Shown: one piece after another, positions 20,674-29,875 of the stretch
How the letters are laid out: the number at the start of each line of letters is the position of its first letter
How positions within the stretch are numbered: the stretch's first letter is position 1
From: Mycobacterium simiae
GTDB taxonomy: Bacteria > Actinomycetota > Actinomycetes > Mycobacteriales > Mycobacteriaceae
DNA length: 47,827 nucleotides
Direction of reading: 5' to 3'
NCBI RefSeq assembly: GCF_008370645.1
Contig: NZ_VTZN01000017.1
Location: 1 to 47,827, forward strand
Position numbers and translations under genes: made by a program
The notes under the pieces: model-generated
Told to the model about the DNA's origin: nothing
Seen by the model: the letters and a program-made list of their open reading frames with translations, nothing else
Databases searched by the model: none

Positions 20674-21518
20674 GGCGCTCCGACGGCCATCGCTGCGCTC
20701 AGCTCGGCGGCCGCCGCTACTGACCGCAACCGCTTCAGGTAGCGACCATCGGCGCGGCGCTTATCCAGCAGCACACAGAAATCACCCGCCCCGAAGTCCG
20801 GGTCGTGAGCGGGCTCGCCGCAGGCCTGGGCGCCCAGCCGCAGGTAGCCCCGCATCAGCGGCGGGATAGCCGACCGCCGCGGCGGGGCGATCTCGTCTAG
20901 GCCCTTGCCGTTGATGCGCACCGGCCGGTAGGGGTGAACCCGGTGCTGCGCCGCGTGACGTTTCAGCACGAAGTCGCGCACACCGCGGACCTGGCTGCCC
21001 GGAGGCTGTCCGTCACCATCGATCGGTACCGACACACAGCCGGTCACGTAGTCGTAGTCGCAGCGGTCCAGGTAGGCAAGGATCCCTGCCCACATCAGCA
21101 GCACTACGCCACCATTACGGTGACCATCGCGCACCACGGCGCGGCCCATCTCCACCAACGACGCCCGCAGCGAGTCGAATTCGCGCAGGTCGAATTCCGT
21201 GGCGGTGTATAAACCCCCTGCGGCGATGGCGCCGGCGGGGGGCAACATCCGGTAGCACCCCACCAGTTCACCGGTGTCGTCGTCGCGGACCAGCAGGTGG
21301 TCGCAGTACTCGTCGAACCGATCGACATCGCGGCCGTCACGTGCTAGGGGCAACGTGAAGCCGGTCGTGGTGCTGAAGACGTCGTAGCGAAGGCGCTGAG
21401 CGGCCTCGATCAGCGTGGCATCGGTGGACAACAGCAAGGAATAGCGCGGAGCAGAAGCTGCCCCGGTCGTTGGGCTAACCGGTTTTTCGCTGGTAATCAG
21501 AACAGAAGCGATGCTCAT
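20670..21518 (-). CDS. GNAT-fold acyltransferase, hemolysin/OlsB-like (Rv3027c homologue)
   Basis: Starts at ATG 21518 (MSIASVLITSEK); 43 codons upstream are open but not conserved. The core has the OlsB/hemolysin pattern: LRYDVFSTTTGF, DEYCDHLLVRDDDTGELVGCYRML, and then EMGRAVVRDGHRNGGVVLLMWAGI, which is the acyl-binding part of the family that makes lyso-ornithine lipid from 3-hydroxyacyl-ACP. The neighbouring PlsC-like gene is the natural second step, suggesting that the pair makes an acylated amino-acid or phospholipid, but no direct evidence for the substrate is visible. Confidence 0.85.
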   Translation of the reverse strand: MSIASVLITSEKPVSPTTGAASAPRYSLLLSTDATLIEAAQRLRYDVFSTTTGFTLPLARDGRDVDRFDEYCDHLLVRDDDTGELVGCYRMLPPAGAIAAGGLYTATEFDLREFDSLRASLVEMGRAVVRDGHRNGGVVLLMWAGILAYLDRCDYDYVTGCVSVPIDGDGQPPGSQVRGVRDFVLKRHAAQHRVHPYRPVRINGKGLDEIAPPRRSAIPPLMRGYLRLGAQACGEPAHDPDFGAGDFCVLLDKRRADGRYLKRLRSVAAAAELSAAMAVGAP

Positions 21519-21661
21519 GCCAACAAGGTGACGTAATCGGTCGGCCACTTGGCATCGCTGCTGTGTCGCGTCGGTGCACGTCAGGTGACAAGATGTGGCG
21601 CGCGCTAAGCGACGGCCGCGCAGGTTGACCTGCGGGGCCGTGCACACTGATCAGCAGAAAA

Positions 21662-22618
21662 TCAGCCCTTGCGAGCCTTGATGCCGTCGGTCAGCTGCGG
21701 AGCGACCTTGAACAAGTCGCCGACAACGCCATAATCGGCGATCTCGAAGATCGGCGCCTCTTCGTCCTTGTTGACCGCGACAATCGTTTTCGACGTCTGC
21801 ATACCGGCGCGGTGCTGGATTGCGCCGGAGATCCCCAGCGCGATGTAGAGCTGGGGTGACACCGTCTTGCCGGTCTGCCCCACCTGGAACTGGCCCGGGT
21901 AGTAGCCGGAATCCACGGCGGCACGCGAAGCGCCGACGGCGGCGCCCAGCGAGTCGGCCAGTGCCTCGACCACGCTGAAATTCTCAGCACTGCCGACTCC
22001 GCGACCACCGGATACCACCACGGTGGCCTCGGTCAGCTCCGGGCGGTCGCCGGCCGCCGCGGGCTCACGCGCGGTGATCTTGGTGGCGTTTTCGGCGGGG
22101 GCGGACACCTCGACACTGACCTGCTCACCCGCGCCCTCGGCCGGCTGGGCCTCGATAGCCCCAGCGCGTACCGAGATCACCGGGGCATCGCCGTTGACCT
22201 TGGCCTCGACCGTGAACGCGCCACCAAAGATGGAATGCACGCCCACCGCACCTGCTCTGACCTCGACCACGTCAACGAGCAGGCCAGATCCGATCCGGGC
22301 GGCCAGCCGGCCGGCGATCTCCTTGCCGTCGGCGGTGGCGGCCACCAGCACGGCGGCCGGGGTGGAGGACTCGGCCAGCCCCGCCAGCACGTCGACATAC
22401 GGAGTGATCAGGTACTTGTCGACCACGTCGGACTCGGCGACGTAAATCTTGGCGGCACCGGCCCCCTTCAGTCCGTCGATCAAGGGCGCGGCGGTGCCCG
22501 GGCCACCGACCACGACAGCCGCCGGCTCGCCCAGCGCCCGGGCGGCGGTGATCAATTCCGCGCTGACCTTCTTCAGCGCACCTTCAGCGTGCTCGACGAG
22601 CACCAGTACTTCAGCCAT
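21662..22618 (-). CDS. fixB: Electron transfer flavoprotein alpha subunit FixB/EtfA (Rv3028c homologue)
   Basis: Carries electrons from acyl-CoA dehydrogenases to the membrane quinone pool via ETF-QO. The C-terminal FAD domain has the family signature: [50 protein letters not shown] and [19 protein letters not shown]. 318 residues, as expected. It lies 37 bases downstream of fixA on the same strand. Confidence 0.96.
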   Translation of the reverse strand: MAEVLVLVEHAEGALKKVSAELITAARALGEPAAVVVGGPGTAAPLIDGLKGAGAAKIYVAESDVVDKYLITPYVDVLAGLAESSTPAAVLVAATADGKEIAGRLAARIGSGLLVDVVEVRAGAVGVHSIFGGAFTVEAKVNGDAPVISVRAGAIEAQPAEGAGEQVSVEVSAPAENATKITAREPAAAGDRPELTEATVVVSGGRGVGSAENFSVVEALADSLGAAVGASRAAVDSGYYPGQFQVGQTGKTVSPQLYIALGISGAIQHRAGMQTSKTIVAVNKDEEAPIFEIADYGVVGDLFKVAPQLTDGIKARKG

Positions 22619-22654
22619 GGGGTTTTGTCGCTCTCGTCTCTGATTCGCGCTCGT

Positions 22655-23455
22655 TTAAATGATCTTTTGGGCAACCAGGTACTGCACGATCTGGTTACCG
22701 CCGTCGCCCTCGTCGGTGACCTTTTCACCGGCGGTCTTAGCCGGCTTGGGTGTTGAGGCCACCACCGTCGACCCGGCATTGGCCAGCCCCACTTCGTCAG
22801 TCTCCACGCCGATCTCGGCCAGGGTCAGCACGGTGACCTCTTTCTTCTTGGCAGCCATGATGCCCTTGAAAGACGGAAACCGCGGCTCGTTGATCTTTTC
22901 GTTGACGCTGACCACCGCCGGCAAGGTGGCCTCCAGGGTGAACAGGCCCTCGTCGGTCTCCCGCTCGCCGGTAACTTTGCCGGCCTCGACCGACAGTTTG
23001 CGCACGTGGGTGAGCTGCGGTAGCCCCAGGTACTCGGCGATGATGGCCGGCACCGCCCCACCGGCCCCGTCGGTGGATTCGTTGCCGGCGATCACCAGCT
23101 CAGTGCCCTCAATGGTGCCCAGCGCACGCGCCAGCGCCCAGGCCGTCTGCACGATGCACGAGCCGTGCATCGCGTCGTCCTTGAGATGAACCGCCTTGTC
23201 AGCACCCATCGACAGGGCCTTGCGAATCGCCTCGGTGGCCCGCTCGGGGCCGGCGGTCAACACGGTGACCGATCCCTCGGTGCCCGCTGTGGCCTCACGC
23301 TCGCGGATCTGCAGCGCCTCTTCCACGGCACGCTCGTTGATCTCGTCCAGCACCGCGTCGGCGGCCTCGCGGTCCAGCGTGAAATCGCCGTCGGTCAGTT
23401 TGCGCTCCGACCAGGTGTCTGGGACCTGCTTGATCAGGACCACGATGTTCGTCAT
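22655..23455 (-). CDS. fixA: Electron transfer flavoprotein beta subunit FixA/EtfB (Rv3029c homologue)
   Basis: Partner of EtfA, binds AMP. Start at ATG 23455 gives MTNIVVLIKQVPDTWSERKL, the standard beginning. The signature LVIAGNESTDGAGGAVPAIIAEYLGLPQLTHV is intact, and the LPAVVSVNEKINEPRFPS recognition region follows. 266 residues. It is first gene of the fixAB operon, divergent from Rv3030. Confidence 0.96.
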   Translation of the reverse strand: MTNIVVLIKQVPDTWSERKLTDGDFTLDREAADAVLDEINERAVEEALQIREREATAGTEGSVTVLTAGPERATEAIRKALSMGADKAVHLKDDAMHGSCIVQTAWALARALGTIEGTELVIAGNESTDGAGGAVPAIIAEYLGLPQLTHVRKLSVEAGKVTGERETDEGLFTLEATLPAVVSVNEKINEPRFPSFKGIMAAKKKEVTVLTLAEIGVETDEVGLANAGSTVVASTPKPAKTAGEKVTDEGDGGNQIVQYLVAQKII

Positions 23456-23538
23456 GAGTCTGGTTCGTCCTCCTCGAAGGCGTCTCGCAGCGGTCGACTG
23501 CAAGACCTTGGCCACGCGTTATGCGACCACACTGGCAT

Positions 23539-23554
23539 GTTACTAGCAGGTAAC
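23539..23554. promoter_or_regulatory. Inverted repeat in the fixA/Rv3030 divergent promoter
   Basis: GTTAC-TAGCAG-GTAAC is a perfect 5-base inverted repeat with a 6-base spacer, 84 bases upstream of fixA and 107 upstream of the methyltransferase. The spacing and AT-rich arms suit a TetR or GntR-type operator. Which regulator binds is unknown. Confidence 0.4.
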
Positions 23555-23661
23555 TTGGTGCGATCTGCCCTCACACCATAGCGGGTCGTAGTGCAGGTTC
23601 ATTCGCCTGTGCCCGGTACCCGGTTCGCGAATCCGACGGTTCGGGTTAGCCTGCCTTAGCA

Positions 23662-24492
23662 ATGAGCGCATTCGTACCCGACGGTCTCCACCCCGTCCAC
23701 GCCGACCACCCGGGGACGGGTAATGCCGCGGTCCCAGCGGTGTTGACCCTGACCGGTGAGCGCACCATTCCCGATCTGGACATCGAGAATTACTGGTTTC
23801 GCCGCCACGAAGTCGTCTACCAGCGACTGGCAGCGCGCTGCGCGGGCCGCGACGTGCTGGAAGCCGGCTGCGGTGAAGGTTACGGCGCCGACCTGATCGC
23901 CGGCGTGGCCCGCCGGGTGGTCGCGGTCGACTACGACCAGACCGCGGTGGCACATGTACGCAGCCGCTACCCCCGGGTTGACGTGCTGCGGGCAAACCTG
24001 GCTGAGCTGCCGCTGCCCGACGCGTCGATGGACGTCGTGGTCAACTTCCAGGTCATCGAACATCTGTGGGACCAGGCTCAGTTCCTTCGCGAGTGTGCTC
24101 GGGTGTTGCGCCCGTCGGGCTTGATCATGGTGTCCACCCCGAACCGCATCACCTTCTCCCCCGGCCGCGACACCCCGATCAACCCGTTTCACACTCGCGA
24201 GCTCAACGCCGACGAGCTCACCCAACTGCTAGTCGACGCGGGGTTCGCTGAGGTGGCCAGCTACGGGTTGTTCCATGGGCAGCGGCTACATGAGATGGAC
24301 CAGCGCCATGGCGGCTCGATCATCGACGCCCAGATCGCGCGGGCGGTAGCCGACGCACCGTGGCCACCAGAGCTGGCGGCCGACGTCGCGGCCGTGACTA
24401 CCGCCGACTTCGACATCGTCGAGGCGGGCCTCGACCCGGCGCGCGACATCGACGAAAGCCTTGATCTGATCGCAATCGCGGTGCGGCCGTGA
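23662..24492 (+). CDS. SAM-dependent methyltransferase (Rv3030 homologue)
   Basis: A 276-residue class I methyltransferase: motif I is VLEAGCGEGYGADLIAG, the acidic motif II VVAVDYDQTAVAH, and motif IV DVVVNFQVIEHLWD. In M. tuberculosis this gene begins the methylglucose lipopolysaccharide (MGLP) cluster and is thought to methylate sugar hydroxyls on that polymer. The stop overlaps the start of the next gene (GTGA). Confidence 0.92.
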   Translation: MSAFVPDGLHPVHADHPGTGNAAVPAVLTLTGERTIPDLDIENYWFRRHEVVYQRLAARCAGRDVLEAGCGEGYGADLIAGVARRVVAVDYDQTAVAHVRSRYPRVDVLRANLAELPLPDASMDVVVNFQVIEHLWDQAQFLRECARVLRPSGLIMVSTPNRITFSPGRDTPINPFHTRELNADELTQLLVDAGFAEVASYGLFHGQRLHEMDQRHGGSIIDAQIARAVADAPWPPELAADVAAVTTADFDIVEAGLDPARDIDESLDLIAIAVRP

Positions 24493-26084
24493 GCAATTGG
24501 GACAACACCGCTTCCGCACGTCGCGTGCCCGGCTTGTTCACTTTGGTGCTGCACACCCACCTGCCCTGGCTGGCCCACCACGGCCGGTGGCCGGTCGGCG
24601 AGGAGTGGCTGTATCAATCCTGGTCGGCGGCCTACCTGCCGTTGTTCCGGGTGCTGCGAACCCTGGCCAAGGAAGATCGCCGGGGACTCATCACGTTGGG
24701 CATGACCCCGGTCGTCAACGCCCAGCTCGACGACCCATATTGCCTGGACGGAATGCATCACTGGCTGGCCAACTGGCGCCTGCGCGCCGCGGAGGCCGCC
24801 AGCGTGCGGTCCGCTGGCCGGTCGAAATCCGCGCATTACCAATCCTGCACGCCGGAGGCATTGCGGGCATACGGGATTCGTGAGTGCGCCGAAGCCGATC
24901 AGGCGCTCGACGACTTCGCCACCCTATGGCGCCATGGCGGCAGTCCACTGCTGCGCGACCTGATCGACGCCGGCACGGTGGAGCTACTCGGCGGCCCCTT
25001 AGCCCACCCGTTCCAACCACTGCTGAATCCGCGGCTGCGCGAGTTCGCGCTGCGCGAGGGCCTGGCCGACGCCTGGCTGCGGATGGCGCAGCTCCCGACC
25101 GGTATCTGGGCGCCCGAATGCGCCTACGCCCCGGGCCTGGAGCACGACTATGCCGCCGCGGGGGTCAGCCACTTCATGGTCGACGGCCCGTCGCTGCACG
25201 GCGACACCGCGCTGGGCCGGCCGGTCGGCGACACCGACGTGGTCGCGTTTGGGCGTGACCTGCAGGTCAGCTACCGAGTGTGGTCGCCGAAATCGGGCTA
25301 TCCCGGCAACGCCGCGTATCGCGATTTTCACACCTATGACCACCTCACCGGCCTCAAGCCGGCGAGGGTCACCGGCCGCAATGTGTCGTCGGAGGCCAAG
25401 GCGCCCTACGAACCCGAGCGCGCTGACCGCGCGGTCGACGTCCACGTCGCCGACTTCGTCGACGTGGTACGCACTCGGCTGATCGCCGAGTCCGAGCGCA
25501 TCGCGCGACCAGCCCATGTGATCGCCGCCTTCGACACCGAGTTGTTTGGCCACTGGTGGTACGAAGGGCCGACGTGGCTGGCCCGGGTGCTGCGAGCCTT
25601 GCCGGCCGCCGGGGTTCGGGTGGGCACCTTGCGCGAGGCGCTGACAGCCGGTTTCGTCGGCGCTCCGGTCGAATTGCCGCCCAGCTCTTGGGGTTCGGGC
25701 AAGGACTGGCAGGTGTGGAACGGCCCGAAGGTGGCCGACCTGGTCCAGCTCAACGCTGAGGTGGTCGACGCCGCTTTGAGCACGGTCGATAAGGCGCTGG
25801 CCCAGACGGCTTCCCTGGACGGACCCACCCCACGCGATCAGGTCGCCGACCAAATCCTGCGCGAGACGCTGCTCACCGTGTCCAGCGATTGGCCATTCAT
25901 GGTCAGTAAGGACTCCGCCGCCGACTACGCCCGGTATCGCGCCCATCTGCACGCTCATGCCACCAGGGAAATCGCTGGGGCGTTGGCGTCAGGGCGGCGC
26001 GATCAGGCGCAGCGGCTGGCCGACGGATGGAATCGCGCCGACGGCCTGTTCGGCGCCCTGGATGCCCGTAGGCTGCCGCGGTGA
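24489..26084 (+). CDS. Glycoside hydrolase family 57 alpha-glucan branching enzyme (Rv3031 homologue)
   Basis: GH57 protein of 531 residues. VLHTHLPWLAHHGRWPVGEEW near the N-terminus is the GH57 opening. The catalytic nucleophile is Glu210 in GIWAPECAYAPG and the acid/base Asp349 in AAFDTELFGHWWYEG. The C-terminal helical domain follows. Predicted to introduce alpha-1,6 branches into alpha-1,4 glucan, here in methylglucose lipopolysaccharide. Starts with GTG overlapping the methyltransferase stop. Confidence 0.93.
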   Translation: MSNWDNTASARRVPGLFTLVLHTHLPWLAHHGRWPVGEEWLYQSWSAAYLPLFRVLRTLAKEDRRGLITLGMTPVVNAQLDDPYCLDGMHHWLANWRLRAAEAASVRSAGRSKSAHYQSCTPEALRAYGIRECAEADQALDDFATLWRHGGSPLLRDLIDAGTVELLGGPLAHPFQPLLNPRLREFALREGLADAWLRMAQLPTGIWAPECAYAPGLEHDYAAAGVSHFMVDGPSLHGDTALGRPVGDTDVVAFGRDLQVSYRVWSPKSGYPGNAAYRDFHTYDHLTGLKPARVTGRNVSSEAKAPYEPERADRAVDVHVADFVDVVRTRLIAESERIARPAHVIAAFDTELFGHWWYEGPTWLARVLRALPAAGVRVGTLREALTAGFVGAPVELPPSSWGSGKDWQVWNGPKVADLVQLNAEVVDAALSTVDKALAQTASLDGPTPRDQVADQILRETLLTVSSDWPFMVSKDSAADYARYRAHLHAHATREIAGALASGRRDQAQRLADGWNRADGLFGALDARRLPR

Positions 26085-26175
26085 ACGTCTCATTGCCCCG
26101 CGGGCGCGCGTGTCTGTACAACGACACGCCGCTTCACGCGGCGTTATGGGAACGCTCGCGAAGGGCGCCGAGAGG

Positions 26176-27420
26176 GTGAAAATCCTGATGGTGTCGTGGG
26201 AATACCCGCCGGTGGTGATCGGCGGGCTCGGTCGCCACGTGCACCACCTGTCAACCGCTTTGGCCGCGGCCGGTCACGACGTCGTCGTGCTGTCCCGCCG
26301 GCCCTCGGGCACTGATCCCAGCACCCACCCGTCCGCCGATGAGGTCCGCGAAGGGGTGCGGGTAATCGCGGCCGCACATGACCCGCACGAATTCAGCTTC
26401 GCCGGTGACATGATGGCCTGGACTTTGGCGATGGGACACGCCATGATCCGTGCCGGCCTGTCGATCAACACCCACACTACCGACCAAACCTGGCGTCCTG
26501 ACGTCGTGCACGCCCACGACTGGCTGGTTGCCCATCCGGCTATCGCGCTCGCCCAGTATTACGACGTGCCAATGGTTTCCACCATTCACGCGACTGAGGC
26601 CGGACGCCATTCGGGCTGGGTCACCGGTGCGCTGAGCCGCCAGGTGCACGCGGTGGAGTCGTGGCTGGTGCGCGAATCCGATTCGCTCATCACGTGTTCG
26701 GCGTCGATGAGGGACGAGATCACCGAGCTTTTCGGTCCTGGGCTGGCCGAGATTACGGTGATATGCAACGGTATTGACGCGGCGCGCTGGCCGTTCGCGC
26801 TGCGCCGCGCGCGGACCGGCCCGCCTGAGGTGCTTTACGTCGGGCGGCTGGAGTATGAGAAGGGCGTGCACGACGCCATCGCCGCGCTGCCCCGGATCAG
26901 ACGCAGTCACCCAGGGACCACCCTGACCGTCGCCGGCGACGGCACCCAACACGATTGGCTCGTCGAGCAAGCACGTAAACACCGGGTGCTCAAGGCAACC
27001 ACGTTCGTCGGACACCTCGAGCATGCCGAACTGCTGGCGGTGTTGCATCGGGCGGACGTCGCGATATTTCCCAGCCACTATGAGCCTTTCGGGCTGGTTG
27101 CACTCGAAGCCGCCGCAGCCGGCGCGCCGTTGGTGACGTCGAACATCGGCGGCCTGGGCGAAGCGGTGATCAACGGGGTGACCGGAGTATCGTGCCCGCC
27201 CCGCGACGTGCCGGCGCTGGCCGCCGCGGTGTGCACGGCGCTCGACGATCCAACCGCCGCGCAAGGGCGGGCCCGGGCCGCCCGGGAACGGCTCACATCT
27301 GACTTCGATTGGCGCACAGTGGCCAAGGAGACCGCACAGGTGTACTTAGCGGCCAAACGCCGCGAACGGCAGCCACTGCCCCGGCTGCCGATCGCGGAGC
27401 ACGCGTTGCCGGATCGCTAA
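26176..27420 (+). CDS. GT4 alpha-glucosyltransferase (Rv3032 homologue)
   Basis: GT4 glycosyltransferase with the glycogen-synthase-like opening KILMVSWEYPPVVIGGLGRH (sugar-nucleotide glycine loop), the AHDWL motif, the late LYVGRLEYEKGVHDAI donor-site strand and the catalytic E-x7-E motif in SHYEPFGLVALEA. In M. tuberculosis Rv3032 elongates alpha-1,4 glucan of methylglucose lipopolysaccharide and capsular glucan. Start set at GTG 26176 by family comparison; ATG 26146 would add ten residues. It overlaps by 4 bases, tail to tail, with the SDR on the other strand. At this point the H37Rv order stops and the accessory block starts. Confidence 0.92.
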   Translation: MKILMVSWEYPPVVIGGLGRHVHHLSTALAAAGHDVVVLSRRPSGTDPSTHPSADEVREGVRVIAAAHDPHEFSFAGDMMAWTLAMGHAMIRAGLSINTHTTDQTWRPDVVHAHDWLVAHPAIALAQYYDVPMVSTIHATEAGRHSGWVTGALSRQVHAVESWLVRESDSLITCSASMRDEITELFGPGLAEITVICNGIDAARWPFALRRARTGPPEVLYVGRLEYEKGVHDAIAALPRIRRSHPGTTLTVAGDGTQHDWLVEQARKHRVLKATTFVGHLEHAELLAVLHRADVAIFPSHYEPFGLVALEAAAAGAPLVTSNIGGLGEAVINGVTGVSCPPRDVPALAAAVCTALDDPTAAQGRARAARERLTSDFDWRTVAKETAQVYLAAKRRERQPLPRLPIAEHALPDR

Positions 27421-28382
27421 TCTATGCCGATTGCTTCAGTGCAATATCGCCACAGCAGCTCACGATCAGTTTCGCTGGATCGGGTCCACGGCAGGTAGTG
27501 CTCGGGACGCATCCGCCGGTCATGCCAGAAGGTGCCGGTCGGCGGTGTGGGTCTGGTCGCGGCAAGCCACACTGCGGTGTCGGCTCCCTCCCCGGGTGTG
27601 CGCAGGATCGGGCCCGTGACGGCGCGAAAACCGGGAAGCGACGAAGCCACCCCGGGTGTGTCGGCCCAGCCTGGGTGCATGGAATACACCGCGATGCTCT
27701 GGGTTGCCCAGCGGCGGGCCAGAATCGGGGTGAACGCCACCTGCATCCGTTTGGTGCGGGCATAGGCGACGGCACCCCGGTATCGACCGGTGCGATACTC
27801 CGGATCTTCGATGGGCAGCGATTGGGTGTACATCCCGCCCGAGGACATCAGGATCACCCGCGGGTCGTCCGATTCGGCCAGGATCGGAACTAGCCGTTCG
27901 GTCAGCAGGATCGGCCCCAGAACGTGGGTGGCCAAGGTGATTTCATGGCCCTCGTCACTCTCGTATCGGCTGGTGGGCAGCAACCCGGCATTGTGGATCA
28001 GCACGTCCAGCCGCGACACCCGGGTGCGCAGGTCGGCGGCGAAGGTACGCACGGCGCCCAAGTTAGACATGTCGCAGACTTCTACCCGCACCTCGGTACC
28101 TGATTCGGCAGCGATCTTGTCGCGGGCTTGCTCGCCGCTTTCCCGGTCGCGCACGGTCAGCAGGACGGTCGCGCCCAGCCCGGCCAGGCCGGCGGCAATG
28201 GCCTTGCCCAGCCCACGATTGGCGCCGGTGACTAACGCGGTCCGGCCGCGCAAGGCACCCGGCGGCGGATCGTCCGCCCAGCCGGGTCGACGCAGCTGAT
28301 AACCGATGCGGGTATAGCCCGGAACAACCGCACGATCGAGGGCCGTGTCAAGTAGTGGGCGGATACCGCCGAAAACGCTCAT
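27417..28382 (-). CDS. Short-chain dehydrogenase/reductase
   Basis: A 321-residue SDR related to retinol-dehydrogenase-like members. Rossmann motif GANRGLGKA follows an N-terminal extension of about 50 residues; NAG in LIHNAGLLPTS; the catalytic Ser is in ILMSSGGMY, and the YARTKR sequence gives Tyr and Lys (YxxxK). ATG 28382 chosen (MSVFGGIRPLL) since the upstream codons are not conserved. No equivalent lies here in H37Rv. Divergent from the SRPBCC-epimerase gene, about 70 bases between. Confidence 0.85.
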   Translation of the reverse strand: MSVFGGIRPLLDTALDRAVVPGYTRIGYQLRRPGWADDPPPGALRGRTALVTGANRGLGKAIAAGLAGLGATVLLTVRDRESGEQARDKIAAESGTEVRVEVCDMSNLGAVRTFAADLRTRVSRLDVLIHNAGLLPTSRYESDEGHEITLATHVLGPILLTERLVPILAESDDPRVILMSSGGMYTQSLPIEDPEYRTGRYRGAVAYARTKRMQVAFTPILARRWATQSIAVYSMHPGWADTPGVASSLPGFRAVTGPILRTPGEGADTAVWLAATRPTPPTGTFWHDRRMRPEHYLPWTRSSETDRELLWRYCTEAIGID

Positions 28383-28452
28383 ACCCGCCCATAATTCCTT
28401 ATCCCGGGCACTTACGGCGGTGCACCCACTCGTGGGACGGTAACGTCGAGTG

Positions 28453-29808
28453 ATGGGGTTGGTGTATTCGAGCGTGGTCACCGCGCCACGCGACGAGGTG
28501 TTCGAGTGGCATGCCAGGCCGGGTGCGTTTACCCGATTGTCGCCGCCCTGGCAGCCCATGCGGCTGGTGACCGCGGCGGCCTCGCTCAAGGATGGGCGCG
28601 CCACCCTGGCCCTGCCCGGCGGCCTGCGCTGGGTTGCCGCCCACCAGCCGGACTCCTACGATCCCCCAAGGCGTTTCGTCGATGTCCTCGGCAGCGACGG
28701 GCTAGCCTCGCTGCCGGCACAGGTCGTGGTGCGGTGGCGGCACACCCACGAGTTCGACGACTGCGGCGCGGGCCGGACCCGGGTGACCGACCGGGTGGAC
28801 ACGCCGGTGCCGGGCCCGCTGTTGCGCCCGATGTTCGTCTACCGCCACCGCCAGCTCGCCGATGACTTAGCCGCCCACCAGGTGGCAGCTGAACACCGTC
28901 TCAAGCCGACGACGGTGGCCGTGACGGGATCGTCGGGACTGGTCGGTTCAGCGCTGACCGCATTTCTGAGCACCGGCGGGCATCGCGTCGTTCGCCTGGT
29001 CCGCGGCACCCCCCGCAACTCAGCCGAGCGACAATGGGACCCGGTAGACCCCAATCCGGGCCTGCTCGACGGAGTCGAGGCCGTCATCCACCTGGCCGGG
29101 GCATCGATCGCCGGCCGGTTCACCGCACGCCATCGAGAGGCAATCCGCGACAGTCGCATAGGGCCGACGCGCCGACTGGCCGAACTCTTCGCGCGCACCG
29201 CCAACGGACCTCGGGTACTGATCTCGGCGTCAGCGATCGGGTTTTACGGGTACGACCGCGGCGACCAGACCCTCACCGAAGACAGCGATCGTGGCGACGG
29301 ATTTCTCGCCGACGTGGTGGCCGACTGGGAGCAGGCGACCGGCCCGGCCAGCCGGGCCGGGGCACGAGTCGTGCAGGTGCGCACCGGCATCGTGCAATCC
29401 CCGCGCGGCGGCACCCTGCAGTTGATGCGTCCGCTGTTCAGCGCCGGGCTGGGTGGCCGGCTTGGCGACGGCCGACAGTGGCTGTCTTGGATCGGCATCG
29501 ACGACCTGGTCGACGTCTACCATCGCGCACTGTGGGACAGTGCGCTGTCTGGCGCAGTCAATGCCGTTGCACCGCAACCAGTTCGCAATACGGACTACAC
29601 CCGCGTGCTAGCCCAGGTGTTACGCCGGCCCGCAGTCTTACCGGTTCCGTCGTTGGCTCCACGACTACTGCTCGGCAAGCAGGGTGCTCGCGAACTAGTA
29701 TGCGCCAGTCAGCGAGTGCTGCCGCACCGACTCAACCAAGCCCAGCACCGATTTCGCCAACCTGACCTCGATTCGGCGTTGCGGCACCTGCTCGGGCGCA
29801 GCCGCTGA
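28453..29808 (+). CDS. SRPBCC-domain fused to TIGR01777-type NAD-dependent epimerase
   Basis: A 451-residue two-domain protein. Residues 1-145 form an SRPBCC/START-like ligand-binding domain (YSSVVTAPRDEVFEWHARPGAFTRL; late hydrophobic helix VYRHRQLADDLAAHQ). Residues 150-450 are a TIGR01777/SDR39U1-family epimerase: VAVTGSSGLVGSAL for NAD(P), IHLAGASI, LISASAIGFYG, and the C-terminal PVRNTDYTRVLAQVLRRPAVLPVP. The fusion is known in actinobacteria; both domains suggest a hydrophobic ligand. Start at ATG 28453 or the GTG immediately before it. Confidence 0.85.
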   Translation: MGLVYSSVVTAPRDEVFEWHARPGAFTRLSPPWQPMRLVTAAASLKDGRATLALPGGLRWVAAHQPDSYDPPRRFVDVLGSDGLASLPAQVVVRWRHTHEFDDCGAGRTRVTDRVDTPVPGPLLRPMFVYRHRQLADDLAAHQVAAEHRLKPTTVAVTGSSGLVGSALTAFLSTGGHRVVRLVRGTPRNSAERQWDPVDPNPGLLDGVEAVIHLAGASIAGRFTARHREAIRDSRIGPTRRLAELFARTANGPRVLISASAIGFYGYDRGDQTLTEDSDRGDGFLADVVADWEQATGPASRAGARVVQVRTGIVQSPRGGTLQLMRPLFSAGLGGRLGDGRQWLSWIGIDDLVDVYHRALWDSALSGAVNAVAPQPVRNTDYTRVLAQVLRRPAVLPVPSLAPRLLLGKQGARELVCASQRVLPHRLNQAQHRFRQPDLDSALRHLLGRSR

Positions 29809-29875
29809 GCACGGAGCCGAACTCGTCGGACGGCTCTTGCAAAGGTGCTCGCTCCGGCGAAGACGATCCGCTTGC

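Noticed and set aside
23640..23662. IdeR iron box before Rv3030
   Set aside because: GTTAGCCTGCCTTAGC looks a little like an iron box but misses the symmetry of the 19-base consensus.
24999..25958. A minus-strand frame across the GH57 gene
   Set aside because: Antisense of the branching enzyme; no family pattern.
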